DNA of 39,321 bases. It comes from Gemmatimonadota bacterium (lineage in GTDB: Bacteria; Gemmatimonadota; Gemmatimonadetes; Gemmatimonadales; Gemmatimonadaceae). The position numbers and the translations under genes are program-made. Positions 14,245-22,851 of this stretch are shown here, piece after piece (within the stretch, counting starts at the first letter, position 1; every line of letters begins with the position of its first letter). The DNA lies in assembly GCA_021298835.1 (NCBI GenBank), contig JAJTHG010000031.1, positions 1 to 39,321 on the forward strand, read 5' to 3'. The notes under the pieces are model-generated. The model was not told the DNA's origin and did no database searches. It was given only the letters and a program-made list of their open reading frames with translations.

Positions 14245-15678
14245 TCAGAGCGTCTTGACCTCGGCCACCAGCTTCGTGAGCGATCCCTTCGCGTCCCCGA
14301 ACAGCATTGACGTCTTGGCGTCGTAGAACAGCTCGTTCTCGATCCCCGCGAAGCCGGCGTTCATCGAGCGCTTCATCACGATGATCGACTTGGCCTGGTC
14401 CACGTTCAGGATCGGCATGCCGTAGATGGGCGAGCCCTTGTCGGTCTTGGCCGCGGGGTTCACGACGTCGTTCGCGCCGATCACGAGCGCCACGTCGGCG
14501 TCCTTGAACTCCTCGTTGATCTCGTCCATGTCGTACATGCGATCGTAGGGCACGTTCGCCTCGGCCAGCAGCACGTTCATGTGGCCCGGCATCCGGCCGG
14601 CGACGGGGTGGATGGCGTACTTCACCTCGCCCCCCTTCTTCTCGATGAGCTCGGCCAGCTCCCGCACCGTGTGCTGCGCCTGCGCCACCGCCATGCCGTA
14701 GCCCGGCACGACGATCACCTTGCTGGCGTAGCCGAGCTGGATCGCGGCGTCCTCGGCCGAGATGCTCTTGACGGTGAGCCCCGCCGCGGTCTTCGCCGAG
14801 GCCGTGGGGGCCGAGCCGAAGGCGCCGAAGATCACGTTGCCGAACGAGCGGTTCATCGCCTTCGACATGATGATCGAGAGGATGAAGCCGCTCGCCCCGT
14901 CGAGCGCGCCGGCGATGATCAGCACCGTGTTGCCGATCGCGAAGCCGGTGGCGCTCGCCGCCAGGCCAGCGTACGAGTTGAGCAGCGAGACGACCACGGG
15001 CATGTCGGCGCCGCCGATCGGCAGCACCAGCGAGATGCCGATCAGGAACGCCAGCCCCGTCATCGCCCAGAAGGCCCACGCGGCGCCCGGCTCGATGATC
15101 AGGTAGATCCACAGCCCCAGGGTCGCCGCGAACACCGAGATGTTCACCGCGTTCTGGCCCGGGAACGTCACCGGCCGACCGGGCAGGAACTCCTGCAGCT
15201 TGCCGAAGGCCATGAACGAGCCCGTGACCGTCAGCGAGCCGAAGAGCACCTCGAAGCCCAGCGCCCCCATCGTCACGCCGTCGAGCCGGGCGCCCTGGTG
15301 CAGGTACTCCGCGATGCCCACCAGCGACGCCGCCAAGGCACCGAACATGTGCGAGATCGCGATTCGCTGCGGCATCGCCGTCATCGGCACGCGGGTGCCG
15401 AGCGGGTAGCCGATCACCGTGCCGATCACCAGGCCGGCGAGGATCCACTGGTACTCGACGATCTGCTCGACGATCAGCGTGCCCACGATCGCCAGCAGCA
15501 TGCCGACCGCCGCCTGTTGCATGCCGCGGCGCGCGGTGTCCGCCTTGGTCAGCGACTTGAGGCCGAGGATGAAGAAGACGCTCGCCGCCAGGTAGCTCGC
15601 CTGGGTGAGCAGCGTGCGCGCCGTCGTCCCCGCCTCGCCGGCGGCCGGCGAGGCGAGGAGCAGCCAGAGCCCGGCCAT
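14245..15678 (-). CDS. pntB: NAD(P) transhydrogenase subunit beta
   Basis: 477 aa. It carries the N-terminal membrane domain II (about nine helices, such as ASYLAASVFFILGLKSLT) and the C-terminal NADP-binding domain III (about 295-477): VIVVPGYGMAVAQAQHTV, then YAIHPVAGRMPGHMNVLLAE, VALVIGANDVVNPAA, and VIVMKRSMNAGFAGIEN, all hallmark motifs. With the two alpha subunits it forms the proton-translocating transhydrogenase, which makes NADPH from NADH using the proton gradient. The ATG at 15678 overlaps the stop of pntA2 (TGATG), so the 515-aa frame is an over-extension. Confidence 0.97.
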   Translation of the reverse strand: MAGLWLLLASPAAGEAGTTARTLLTQASYLAASVFFILGLKSLTKADTARRGMQQAAVGMLLAIVGTLIVEQIVEYQWILAGLVIGTVIGYPLGTRVPMTAMPQRIAISHMFGALAASLVGIAEYLHQGARLDGVTMGALGFEVLFGSLTVTGSFMAFGKLQEFLPGRPVTFPGQNAVNISVFAATLGLWIYLIIEPGAAWAFWAMTGLAFLIGISLVLPIGGADMPVVVSLLNSYAGLAASATGFAIGNTVLIIAGALDGASGFILSIIMSKAMNRSFGNVIFGAFGSAPTASAKTAAGLTVKSISAEDAAIQLGYASKVIVVPGYGMAVAQAQHTVRELAELIEKKGGEVKYAIHPVAGRMPGHMNVLLAEANVPYDRMYDMDEINEEFKDADVALVIGANDVVNPAAKTDKGSPIYGMPILNVDQAKSIIVMKRSMNAGFAGIENELFYDAKTSMLFGDAKGSLTKLVAEVKTL

Positions 15679-15986
15679 CACTTCCCCTCCCCGGCCTTCG
15701 GGGCGTCGCCGCTCTTGAACATCCGCAGCATGCGGTCGGTGATGATGAACCCGCCGACGACGTTGATCGTCGCGCACGTCACCGCGATGCACCCGAGGAT
15801 GCTCGCGGTCAGCGAGTACTTCGCCCCTGCGATCACCAGCGCGCCGACGATCGAGATCGCCGAGATCGCGTTGGTGGCCGACATCAGCGGCGTGTGCAGC
15901 AGCGGCGGCACGCGCGTGATGATGTTGTAGCCGACGAAGCCGGCCAGGATGAACACGTAGAGCTGCAGGATGTTCGTGAACGTCAT
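15678..15986 (-). CDS. pntA2: NAD(P) transhydrogenase subunit alpha 2 (membrane part)
   Basis: 102 aa with three to four predicted membrane helices: LQLYVFILAGFVGYNIITRV, PLLHTPLMSATNAISAI, and the helix through CIAVTCATINVVGGFIITDRM. PLLHTPLMSATNAIS is the conserved PntAB motif. The split alpha subunit (separate domain I and membrane helices) is the three-subunit type known from Rhodospirillum rubrum. It sits between pntA1 (22-nt gap) and pntB (overlap). Confidence 0.95.
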   Translation of the reverse strand: MTFTNILQLYVFILAGFVGYNIITRVPPLLHTPLMSATNAISAISIVGALVIAGAKYSLTASILGCIAVTCATINVVGGFIITDRMLRMFKSGDAPKAGEGK

Positions 15987-16008
15987 CGCGGAATCCGGTC
16001 GGGGGCGG

Positions 16009-17115
16009 TCAGCGCACCTGGCCCGCGTGGACCACGGTCATTGCGCCCGTGATCTCGTCGGCCAGGTCGATCGTCAGCGGCTGGTCCTTGGGCGCCAGGT
16101 GCTGCAGCAGCGTGAGCACGTTGCGGCTGAACATCTGGCTGGCGTGGTAGGGCGCCAGCGACGGCAGGTTGAGCGGCCCCAGCACCGTGACGCCGTGCAC
16201 CTCCACCGTCTCGCCCGGCTTCGTCACCTCGCAGTTGCCGCCGGTCTCGGCCGAGACGTCCACGATCACCGAGCCCGGCTTCATCGTCGCCAGCATCGCC
16301 TCGGTGACCAGCCGCGGCGCCGGCTTGCCCGGGATCGCCGCGGTCGAGATCACCAGGTCCATCTCGGGAATCGCCGCGCCGATCGCCGCCAGCGTTCGCG
16401 CCTGTTCGTCCTGGCCCTGCTCCTTGGCGTAGCCCCCCGCCGTCTCGGCACCGGCGCTCACCAGGTCGCTCGCGACGAACTTCGCACCGAGCGACTGCAC
16501 CTGCTCCCGCGCCGCCGCCCGCACGTCGAACGCGCTCACCACCGCGCCGAGGCGCCGCGCCGTGGCGATCGCCTGCAGGCCGGCGACGCCGGCCCCCAGC
16601 ACGAAGGCCTTGGCCGGCGTGATGTTGCCGGCGGCCGTCGTCAGCATCGGCAGGAAGCGCGGCAGTGCCGTCGCCCCCAGGAGCACCGCCTTGTACCCCG
16701 CCACCGTGGCCTGCGACGAGAGCACGTCCATGCTCTGGGCGCGCGTGATGCGCGGCACCCGCTCGAGCGCCAGCGCCGTCACCTGACGCTGCGCCAACGT
16801 CGCGAAGAGGTCCGCGCTCTGCGCCGGCTGCAGCATCGCCACCAGCACCTGGCCCGCCGCGAGCTGCGCGGCCTGCACGGCGGTCGGCTTCTGCACCATC
16901 GCCACGACGTCGGCACCCGCGAGCGTCGCCACGGCATCGGCGGCCAGGGTGGCCCCGGCGGCGGTGTAGGTGGCATCGGGGAAGCCCGCCGCCGCGCCGG
17001 CGCCGGCTTCCACGTTCACCGCGTGGCCGGCCTTCACCAGGCGCTGCACGCTGTCGGGCACGAGCGCCACGCGGCGCTCGCGCGGCTGGGTTTCCTTGAG
17101 GACAGCGACCTTCAT
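16009..17115 (-). CDS. pntA1: NAD(P) transhydrogenase subunit alpha 1 (NAD-binding)
   Basis: 368 aa, the cytoplasmic domain I. The start MKVAVLKETQPRERRVALVP is the classic alanine dehydrogenase/PNT N-terminus. The Rossmann motif VLGAGVAGLQAIATARRLGA sits at about 170, with AFDVRAA after it and MKPGSVIVDVSAETGGNCE near 265. It binds NADH and passes hydride to NADP in the beta subunit. The first gene of the pnt cluster, it is preceded by three hairpins after the hydrolase gene, so it may have its own control. Confidence 0.96.
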   Translation of the reverse strand: MKVAVLKETQPRERRVALVPDSVQRLVKAGHAVNVEAGAGAAAGFPDATYTAAGATLAADAVATLAGADVVAMVQKPTAVQAAQLAAGQVLVAMLQPAQSADLFATLAQRQVTALALERVPRITRAQSMDVLSSQATVAGYKAVLLGATALPRFLPMLTTAAGNITPAKAFVLGAGVAGLQAIATARRLGAVVSAFDVRAAAREQVQSLGAKFVASDLVSAGAETAGGYAKEQGQDEQARTLAAIGAAIPEMDLVISTAAIPGKPAPRLVTEAMLATMKPGSVIVDVSAETGGNCEVTKPGETVEVHGVTVLGPLNLPSLAPYHASQMFSRNVLTLLQHLAPKDQPLTIDLADEITGAMTVVHAGQVR

Positions 17116-17160
17116 CAGGCGGGGCGAATGAGGGACGAACCGGGCGTCAAACGCACGAAC

Positions 17161-17222
17161 GGCGGCACGGGTGCCGCCGGGTGCGCCTCCGGATGGACCG
17201 GAGCGGCTAGGACGTTAGCCGC
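17161..17222 (-). other. Three consecutive hairpins upstream of pntA1
   Basis: GGCGGCAC/GTGCCGCC (17161-17178), CTCCGG/CCGGAG (17187-17203) and GCGGCTA/TAGCCGC (17203-17222); the last includes the stop codon of the hydrolase gene. They fill the gap to pntA1. No U-tract follows, so they are RNA structures rather than a classical terminator. Confidence 0.5.
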
Positions 17223-18187
17223 ACCGGGCGTCCCCGCGAAGCCCCGCCCGGCTCGTCCCCCGACTTTCCCCCCGGCCGGGCAGGACCGGCGAACCGCTGG
17301 CACCACTGCACCGCCGCGGCGCTCACCGCATCCCGCCCCCGGTCGGCCAGCAGGACGTGCCCCTCGCCCGGACGCCAGACCAGTTCCTTCGCCGCCGCCC
17401 CGAGGCGAGCGAAGGCCCACTCGGCCCCGGCCGCCGAGACACGATTGTCGTCGGGGCTCTGCACCAGCATCGTCGGGCAGCTCACCCGGGGCAGCGCCGC
17501 CCGCGCCAACGTCATCAGCCGATGCAGCGCCCGCATGCTCTTCGCCGTCGCCGCCCCGTAGCCCCGCGAAGCGATCAACGCCTCGGGGTCGCGGATGGAC
17601 CGCGGATCCGCGGTCTCCACGTAGGGCATCCACAGCCCCCACAGCCGCGACCAGCGCACCGCCCGCGCGAACGCCGGCGTCGCCGACAGGAACGGGGCCG
17701 CGAGCACCAGCGCGGCCGGCGGGGCCTCGGCGGCCAGGAGCACCGCCAGCGCACCGCCCATGCTCTGTCCCACCAGCACGCACGTCCCGTGACGCGACCG
17801 CATCGCCAACCACGCCGCGCGGGCCTCCGCGATCCACTGGCGCTCGGTGGCCCGGTCGAGCGACGCGAGCGTCCGGCCGTGGCCGGGCAGCAGCGGCGCC
17901 TCGACCGCGTAGCCCGCGCGGGCGAGGGCATCGCAGAGCGCGACGACGCTCTGCGGCGTGTCGGCGTAGCCGTGCAGCACCAGCGCACCGCGGGCGACGC
18001 CGCCCGGCCGCGAGACGGTGTGCGCCCCGGGCACGACACCGTCGCTTCCCACCGGGCGGCGCGACAGCACCCGCTTGAGGACCAGTCGCCGGTTCCACTC
18101 GCGGCCGGCCATGAAGCCGAGCGCGGCGAGGAAGCCGCCGGCCGCTGTCAGCACGGGCAGCCACGGGATGGCCGGGAGCGTCGGCAT
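17207..18187 (-). CDS. Alpha/beta hydrolase, membrane-anchored lysophospholipase-like
   Basis: 326 aa. An N-terminal hydrophobic segment (WLPVLTAAGGFLAALGF) suggests an anchor. The hydrolase core begins ALVLHGYADTPQSVVALCDA. GQSMGGALAVL gives the nucleophile elbow (G-x-S-x-G, Ser about 146), LVQSPDDNRV supplies the likely acid, and GEGHVLLADRGRD the catalytic His. HGxxxTPxS with PLLPGHG is typical of the Hydrolase_4 / monoacylglycerol lipase and carboxylesterase group. It begins 2 nt after the MoeB-like gene stop, so they are cotranscribed. The natural substrate is unknown. Confidence 0.88.
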   Translation of the reverse strand: MPTLPAIPWLPVLTAAGGFLAALGFMAGREWNRRLVLKRVLSRRPVGSDGVVPGAHTVSRPGGVARGALVLHGYADTPQSVVALCDALARAGYAVEAPLLPGHGRTLASLDRATERQWIAEARAAWLAMRSRHGTCVLVGQSMGGALAVLLAAEAPPAALVLAAPFLSATPAFARAVRWSRLWGLWMPYVETADPRSIRDPEALIASRGYGAATAKSMRALHRLMTLARAALPRVSCPTMLVQSPDDNRVSAAGAEWAFARLGAAAKELVWRPGEGHVLLADRGRDAVSAAAVQWCQRFAGPARPGGKSGDEPGGASRGRPVRLTS

Positions 18188-18189
18188 GA

Positions 18190-19374
18190 TCAGTACCGTG
18201 GCACCGCCGGATCCACGTCCCGGCTCCAGCGATCGATGCCGCCGCTCAGGTTGAACACCCGACCGAACCCGAGCCCTCGCAGCCGTCGCGCGGCGTCCTG
18301 GCTACGCAAGCCGTGGTGGCACACGAGCACGAGGTCATGGTCGCGCGGCAGGGTCGGTGCGACCGCCTCGAGGGTCCCCAGCGGCACGGCGAGCGCCCCC
18401 GGCAGCCGGGCGAGTTCGAGTTCATATGGCTCGCGCACGTCCACCAGCGCGACCGGACGTGCCGTCCCCAGCCACTCGGCCAGTTCACGCGGTGCCAGTT
18501 GCGGAATCGGCGCGTCCGTTCCGGAGGCACCGGCTCGGGACACCGATGGCACCGCGGCCGGCGCGCGGGCGGCCGCATCGGACCCCACACCGCAGAAGGC
18601 GTCGTAGTCGATCAGCGACGTAAGTTCGCGCGTCCCGCACAGCGGGCAGGCCGGATCGCGCCGCACTTCGATCACCCGCTGGCGCATCGTGAGCGCATCG
18701 AACAGCAGCAGCCGCCCCGCGAGCGGCTGCCCCACCCCCAGAAGCAACTTGAGCGCTTCGGTCGCCTGCAGCATCCCGACCAGCCCCGGCATCACGCCGA
18801 ACACCCCGGCCTCGGCGCACGTCGGCACCAGACCCGCGGGCGGGGGCTCGCGGAACAGGCAGCGATAGCATGGCCCGTCGCCGCCGAACACCGACACCTG
18901 CCCCTCGAACCGCTGCACGCTGCCATAGACGAGCCGCAGGCCCAGCAGGCCGCAGGCGTCGTTCACCAGGTAGCGCGTGGGGAAGTTGTCGCTGCCGTCG
19001 AGCACCAGATCCCAGCCGCGCAGCGTGTCGAGCGCCGTCGCGCGCGTCAACTGCCGCTGGTAGGTCGTGACCTCGACGTGCGGATTGATCTCCGCCAAGC
19101 GGTCGCGCGCGCTCGCGACTTTGGGCCGGCCCACGTCGGAGGTGCCGTGCAGCAGCTGCCGGTGCAGGTTCGACCGGTCCACGACGTCGAAGTCCACGAG
19201 GCCCAGGTGCCCCACCCCCGCCGCCGCCAGGTACATCGCGGCGGGCGAGCCGAGTCCGCCCGCCCCCACGACGAGGACGCGAGCGGCCTTGAGCCGGGCC
19301 TGCCCCGCCAGCCCGACGCCGGGCAGCGAGAGCTGCCGGGCATACCGCGCCAGTTCCTCCGGGTCCCACTCCAT
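18190..19374 (-). CDS. MoeB/ThiF-type sulfur-carrier adenylyltransferase fused to rhodanese
   Basis: 394 aa. Residues about 1-255 are an E1-like adenylyltransferase: RYARQLSLPGVG, the ATP motif VVGAGGLGSPAAMYLA, DVVDRSNLHRQLLH, DGSDNFPTRYLVND, catalytic Cys in PTCAEAGVFGVMPG, and zinc CxxC pairs CYRC and CPLC. Residues about 285-390 are a rhodanese domain with active-site loop CHHGLRSQDAA. The fusion is that of MoeZ/MOCS3: it adenylates the C-terminal glycine of a MoaD/ThiS-like carrier and transfers sulfur to it for molybdopterin, thiamin or cysteine synthesis. No carrier gene is nearby, so the pathway is open. TAGCTT lies 6 nt before the ATG. Confidence 0.93.
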   Translation of the reverse strand: MEWDPEELARYARQLSLPGVGLAGQARLKAARVLVVGAGGLGSPAAMYLAAAGVGHLGLVDFDVVDRSNLHRQLLHGTSDVGRPKVASARDRLAEINPHVEVTTYQRQLTRATALDTLRGWDLVLDGSDNFPTRYLVNDACGLLGLRLVYGSVQRFEGQVSVFGGDGPCYRCLFREPPPAGLVPTCAEAGVFGVMPGLVGMLQATEALKLLLGVGQPLAGRLLLFDALTMRQRVIEVRRDPACPLCGTRELTSLIDYDAFCGVGSDAAARAPAAVPSVSRAGASGTDAPIPQLAPRELAEWLGTARPVALVDVREPYELELARLPGALAVPLGTLEAVAPTLPRDHDLVLVCHHGLRSQDAARRLRGLGFGRVFNLSGGIDRWSRDVDPAVPRY

Positions 19375-19380
19375 GCGCCT

Positions 19381-19386
19381 AAGCTA
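19381..19386 (-). promoter_or_regulatory. Candidate -10 element (TAGCTT), leaderless start of MoeB-like gene
   Basis: TAGCTT on the minus strand, 6 nt (aggcgc) before the ATG at 19374. No -35 is apparent in the GC-only stretch upstream. Confidence 0.35.
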
Positions 19387-19411
19387 GCCAACCGCGCGCG
19401 CGGCCCCGGGG

Positions 19412-19996
19412 TCAGTCGTCCAGCTCGGCGGTCGCCCGCTCGATGGCCGCACGCAGCGCCGCCTCGGATGGCGCGTGCGTTCCGGCGAGCCGCGAGAACA
19501 CGTGCCCCATCTCGTCCACCACTTGGCCGGGACTGGGATTGACGACCCCGAGCCGCTCCAGCCGTGCGGCCGCCAGACGCTCGAGGGCCTCCACCAGATC
19601 ATCCGACAGCCCTTCGAGACGGCGGACCGGGGGCCGCTTCGGCGGGGCCGGATCCCGCCGGCGCGACGGCGCGTCGAGCCGACGGCCGAGGGGGGCGAGC
19701 CGTACCACCGTGCTTCCTGGGGTGTGTTCCTGGATTTCGGCCACCACCCCTTCGCGCTGCAACCGGCCGAGTGCGCTCTGTACGGCGGCGCGAACCGGGG
19801 AGACCCCGTCCTCGGAGTGGCGGCCCTGCCCGGTGATCACGAGCGCCTCAGCGATCCCCATGACCTGCCGCTCGGTCAGCCATTGACGCACGCGCTCCGC
19901 GGCCTGCGCGGCCGTGGGCCGGAGCGGATGCAGGTCGAGGATCGCGAGGTCGCCGAAGCGGGCCCGATCGAGGGCGGCATGGATGCCGGACGTCAC
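19412..19996 (-). CDS. Smr-domain protein
   Basis: 194 aa. An Smr domain occupies about residues 15-105: LAILDLHPLRPTAAQAAERV carries the LDLH motif, and ALVITGQGRHSEDGVSPVR carries the TGxGxHS motif; both mark the nuclease-like Smr fold of MutS2 C-termini and stand-alone proteins. The second half (RRLDAPSRRRDPAPPKRP then a helical region) has no clear family. The ATG overlaps the stop of the phosphatase gene (ATGA). Smr proteins act as DNA or RNA endonucleases; activity here is inferred. Confidence 0.85.
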   Translation of the reverse strand: MTSGIHAALDRARFGDLAILDLHPLRPTAAQAAERVRQWLTERQVMGIAEALVITGQGRHSEDGVSPVRAAVQSALGRLQREGVVAEIQEHTPGSTVVRLAPLGRRLDAPSRRRDPAPPKRPPVRRLEGLSDDLVEALERLAAARLERLGVVNPSPGQVVDEMGHVFSRLAGTHAPSEAALRAAIERATAELDD

Positions 19997-21612
19997 CGCG
20001 GCGCCAGGGCCGACGTCAGCGGACGGCCGTCGAGCGCCTCCTGCGGCCGCACGCCCAGGAGCGCCGCAAGCGTCGGGGCCATGTCCACGACCCGGGCGGG
20101 TTCGTCGCGCCGCCCCGGGGCGATGCCCGCCCCCCAGAAGAGCACGGGCACGCGCGCGTCGTAGTCATGCGGTGACCCGTGGGTCGCGTAGGTCACGCCC
20201 TGCCAATACCCGTACGGAGCGATCGTCGCGATCGCGACGACGGTGGCGTTGCGGGGATCGAACATGTGCAACCACCGGCGCGCGACGTAGTCCGATACCG
20301 TGTCGGCCGCGGCGAGGTCGCGCAGACGGTCGGCGCGCAGGATGCCGGGCGTCGAGCGCGCTTCTCGCAGGAACACCGACACGGCCTGGTCCACCTGCTT
20401 GCCCTGACTGCGAAGCACCTCGGGCGCGACCGCCAGGACGCCGTCGTCGAGACCTGCCTGCTGCGGGTCCACGCCCGCCTTCGCCAGCGACTCCGCGAAG
20501 ATCGCGAAGGCCGGAGCCAGCGACGCGGTGCGCGCGGCGCGGTTCGGGTCGGCGCTCGCCACGCCGATGTAGGGCGCGACCCCGTGGTCGCCCGTGAGCG
20601 CCACGACGTAGCGCCCCTGGCCCACCCGCGCGTCCAGGGAGTCGAGGAAGGCACCCAGCGTGCGGTCCAGCCGCAGCACCATGTCGTGCACCTCGCGCGA
20701 GTCGGGGCCGTAGGCGTGACCGACGGCGTCGAGCGTCGAGAGCGACACGGTGAGCAGGTCGGTCTGCGGCCCCGTGCCCAGCTTGAGAGCCGTCATGCCG
20801 GCCAGCGCGAACTGCACCGTCAGGTCGTCCATCCACGGGAAGGCCGGCAGCGAACGCGCCGCCACCTCGCCGTCGGCCGGCATCAGCTTCGGGAAGGTGA
20901 TCGTGCGGCCGCCATTTTCCTGTGGCACCGAGTCGGGTTCCGAATAGGCGTCGGCGGGGAGCAGGAGCTCCCAGCGCTTCCCGGCGTACGAGCCGGGGTG
21001 GTCGAAGCTGTTGAAGATCTTGACCCAGTCCGGCAGGTCGGCGAAGTAGTAGGTGCTGCTCGTGAAGCGACCGTCCGCGAACCAGAAGACCGGTTGCTTC
21101 GACTTGCCGATCGGGAGGATCGCCCCGCGGTCCTTGCGCGAGACCGACAGCACCTTGGTCCGGCGGTCGGCGGCCTTCATCCAGTCGGCGAGCGTCGTCC
21201 CCCGGAAGCGGAACGGTGAGGCCCCGGGGCCAGCGGCATCGAGGAGCGGGGCGTCCGGGGTGTTGACCCCCTGCGCGTTCATCACGATGCCGGTGCGTAC
21301 CGGAAAGCGCCCGCTCAGTGTGCTGGCGTGGCCCGGTGCCGTCTCGGTGATCGCGTGGTCGTGCACGCCGTTCACGTAGAACGCGCCCCCGTCCACCAGC
21401 CGCTTGAGCCCGCCGGTCAGTTGCGGGCCGAACCGGGCGAGGTAGTCTGTCCGCAGCTGGTCAATCGTCAGGAAGACGACGAGGGCGGGTGGCGCGGCGG
21501 CGGCGCGGGGTTCGGGAGGATCGCCGACCGGAGTCGCCCGCGCGACCGCGGCGCAGGCGAGGACCGCGAACGCACCGGCGATGCCGGCGGCGCGAAGCAG
21601 GGGGGCACGCAT
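19993..21612 (-). CDS. PafA-like alkaline phosphatase family protein
   Basis: 539 aa, secreted (signal peptide with AFAVLACAAVARA). Alkaline-phosphatase superfamily metal and active sites are visible: TIDQLRTDYLARFGP (metal Asp), AITETAPGHASTLSG with nucleophile Thr, SRKDRGAILPIG giving the Lys-x-Arg pair characteristic of PafA, STLDAVGHAYGPDS, TGDHGVAP, and a C-terminal THGSPHDYDARVPVLFWG metal-His loop. PafA enzymes hydrolyse phosphate monoesters in the periplasm, with zinc. It begins 10 nt after argD, so it may be cotranscribed with arg genes although not functionally linked. Confidence 0.92.
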   Translation of the reverse strand: MRAPLLRAAGIAGAFAVLACAAVARATPVGDPPEPRAAAAPPALVVFLTIDQLRTDYLARFGPQLTGGLKRLVDGGAFYVNGVHDHAITETAPGHASTLSGRFPVRTGIVMNAQGVNTPDAPLLDAAGPGASPFRFRGTTLADWMKAADRRTKVLSVSRKDRGAILPIGKSKQPVFWFADGRFTSSTYYFADLPDWVKIFNSFDHPGSYAGKRWELLLPADAYSEPDSVPQENGGRTITFPKLMPADGEVAARSLPAFPWMDDLTVQFALAGMTALKLGTGPQTDLLTVSLSTLDAVGHAYGPDSREVHDMVLRLDRTLGAFLDSLDARVGQGRYVVALTGDHGVAPYIGVASADPNRAARTASLAPAFAIFAESLAKAGVDPQQAGLDDGVLAVAPEVLRSQGKQVDQAVSVFLREARSTPGILRADRLRDLAAADTVSDYVARRWLHMFDPRNATVVAIATIAPYGYWQGVTYATHGSPHDYDARVPVLFWGAGIAPGRRDEPARVVDMAPTLAALLGVRPQEALDGRPLTSALAPR

Positions 21613-21621
21613 CCCCGCATC

Positions 21622-22851
21622 CTACCCCGTGGTGATCGCCTGTTCCAGCGTGTCGAGGCCGGCCAGCGCATCCTCGCGGCTCAGCACGAGCGGCGGTAGC
21701 AGTCGCAGCGTGTGCTCGCCGGCGCTGAGGATCAGGAGCCCGAGGCCGCGGGCCCGCTCGATCACCGCTGCGGCGGGTTCGTGCACGTCCACGCCCCACA
21801 TGAGCCCCGTGCCGCGCACCGCCCGCACCCGGCCCGTCCGCGCCTGAATGGCCGCCAGACCGTCGGCCATCACCGCACCCACCGCGCGCACATGGGCGAG
21901 CAGCGCGGGATCGGCGAGGCGGTCGAGGACGTGCAGCGCCACGCTCGCCACGAAGGGCCCGCCGCCGAACGTGGTGCCGTGATCGCCCGCCGCCATCGCG
22001 TCGGCGAACGGCTGCGTCATCAGGACGGCCCCCATCGGCAGCCCGCCCGCGAGCGGCTTGGCCAGCGTCACCATGTCAGGCTGCACCCCCGCGCGCTCGA
22101 AGGCGAACAGGTGCCCGGTCCGCCCCAGGCCGCACTGGATCTCGTCGAGGATGAAGGCGATCTGCCGCTCCTGCGTCATCCGGCGCATTGCCTGCAAGAG
22201 CGCCGGCTCGAGCACCCGCACGCCGCCCTCGCCCTGGATCGGCTCGACGATCAGGGCGCACGTCGTGTCCCGATCGAGCGCCGTCTCGAGGTCGCCAAGG
22301 TCCCGCTCGACGATGTGCACGCCGGGCACGAGGGGCCGGAACGGCAGCCGGTATGCCGGCCGGTCGGTGGCGGCGACGGTGGCAAAGAGCCGCCCGTGGA
22401 AGCCGCCGCGCACGGCGATGATCTCGTGCTTTGCCGGTCCGCCGAGGGCGCGGCCCCACTTGCGGGCGATCTTGAAGGCCCCTTCGTTCGCCTCCGCCCC
22501 CGAGTTGCAGAAGAAGACCCGTTGCGCGAAGCCGGAGAGGTCGACGAGGCGTGCGGCGAGCGCCTCGCCCGGCGTCGTACTGAAAAGGTTGGACGTATGG
22601 ATCAAACCGGAGACCGTCGCCTGTTCGATGGCCCGCGCGATCCCGGGATCGCCGTACCCCAAGGCGTTGACGGCAATGCCGCTCGTGAAGTCGAGATACG
22701 CGCGGCCGGTGTCGTCGAAGAGCCGCACCCCCTCGCCGCGCGTGAGGAGCATCGGCGCCCGCTTGTAGGTGCCAAGGATCGCCGTGGGAGGCGTCGACGG
22801 CTGGTCGGTCGGCGCGGCGGACAGGGTCGGGGCGGAAGCGGTCGGCGTCAT
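21622..22851 (-). CDS. argD: Acetylornithine aminotransferase
   Basis: 409 aa, class III PLP aminotransferase. It shows the N-terminal GVRLFDDTGRAYLDFTSGIAV, the cofactor region FFCNSGAEANEGAFKIARKW, FHGRLFATVAAT, the metal/PLP Asp in AFILDEIQCGLGRTG, and the Schiff-base Lys in VTLAKPLAGGLPMGAV. It transfers an amino group from glutamate to N-acetylglutamate semialdehyde in arginine synthesis, and may also act on succinyl-diaminopimelate. The ATG overlaps the argB stop (ATGA). The argC-argB-argD order supports the arginine role. Confidence 0.95.
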   Translation of the reverse strand: MTPTASAPTLSAAPTDQPSTPPTAILGTYKRAPMLLTRGEGVRLFDDTGRAYLDFTSGIAVNALGYGDPGIARAIEQATVSGLIHTSNLFSTTPGEALAARLVDLSGFAQRVFFCNSGAEANEGAFKIARKWGRALGGPAKHEIIAVRGGFHGRLFATVAATDRPAYRLPFRPLVPGVHIVERDLGDLETALDRDTTCALIVEPIQGEGGVRVLEPALLQAMRRMTQERQIAFILDEIQCGLGRTGHLFAFERAGVQPDMVTLAKPLAGGLPMGAVLMTQPFADAMAAGDHGTTFGGGPFVASVALHVLDRLADPALLAHVRAVGAVMADGLAAIQARTGRVRAVRGTGLMWGVDVHEPAAAVIERARGLGLLILSAGEHTLRLLPPLVLSREDALAGLDTLEQAITTG

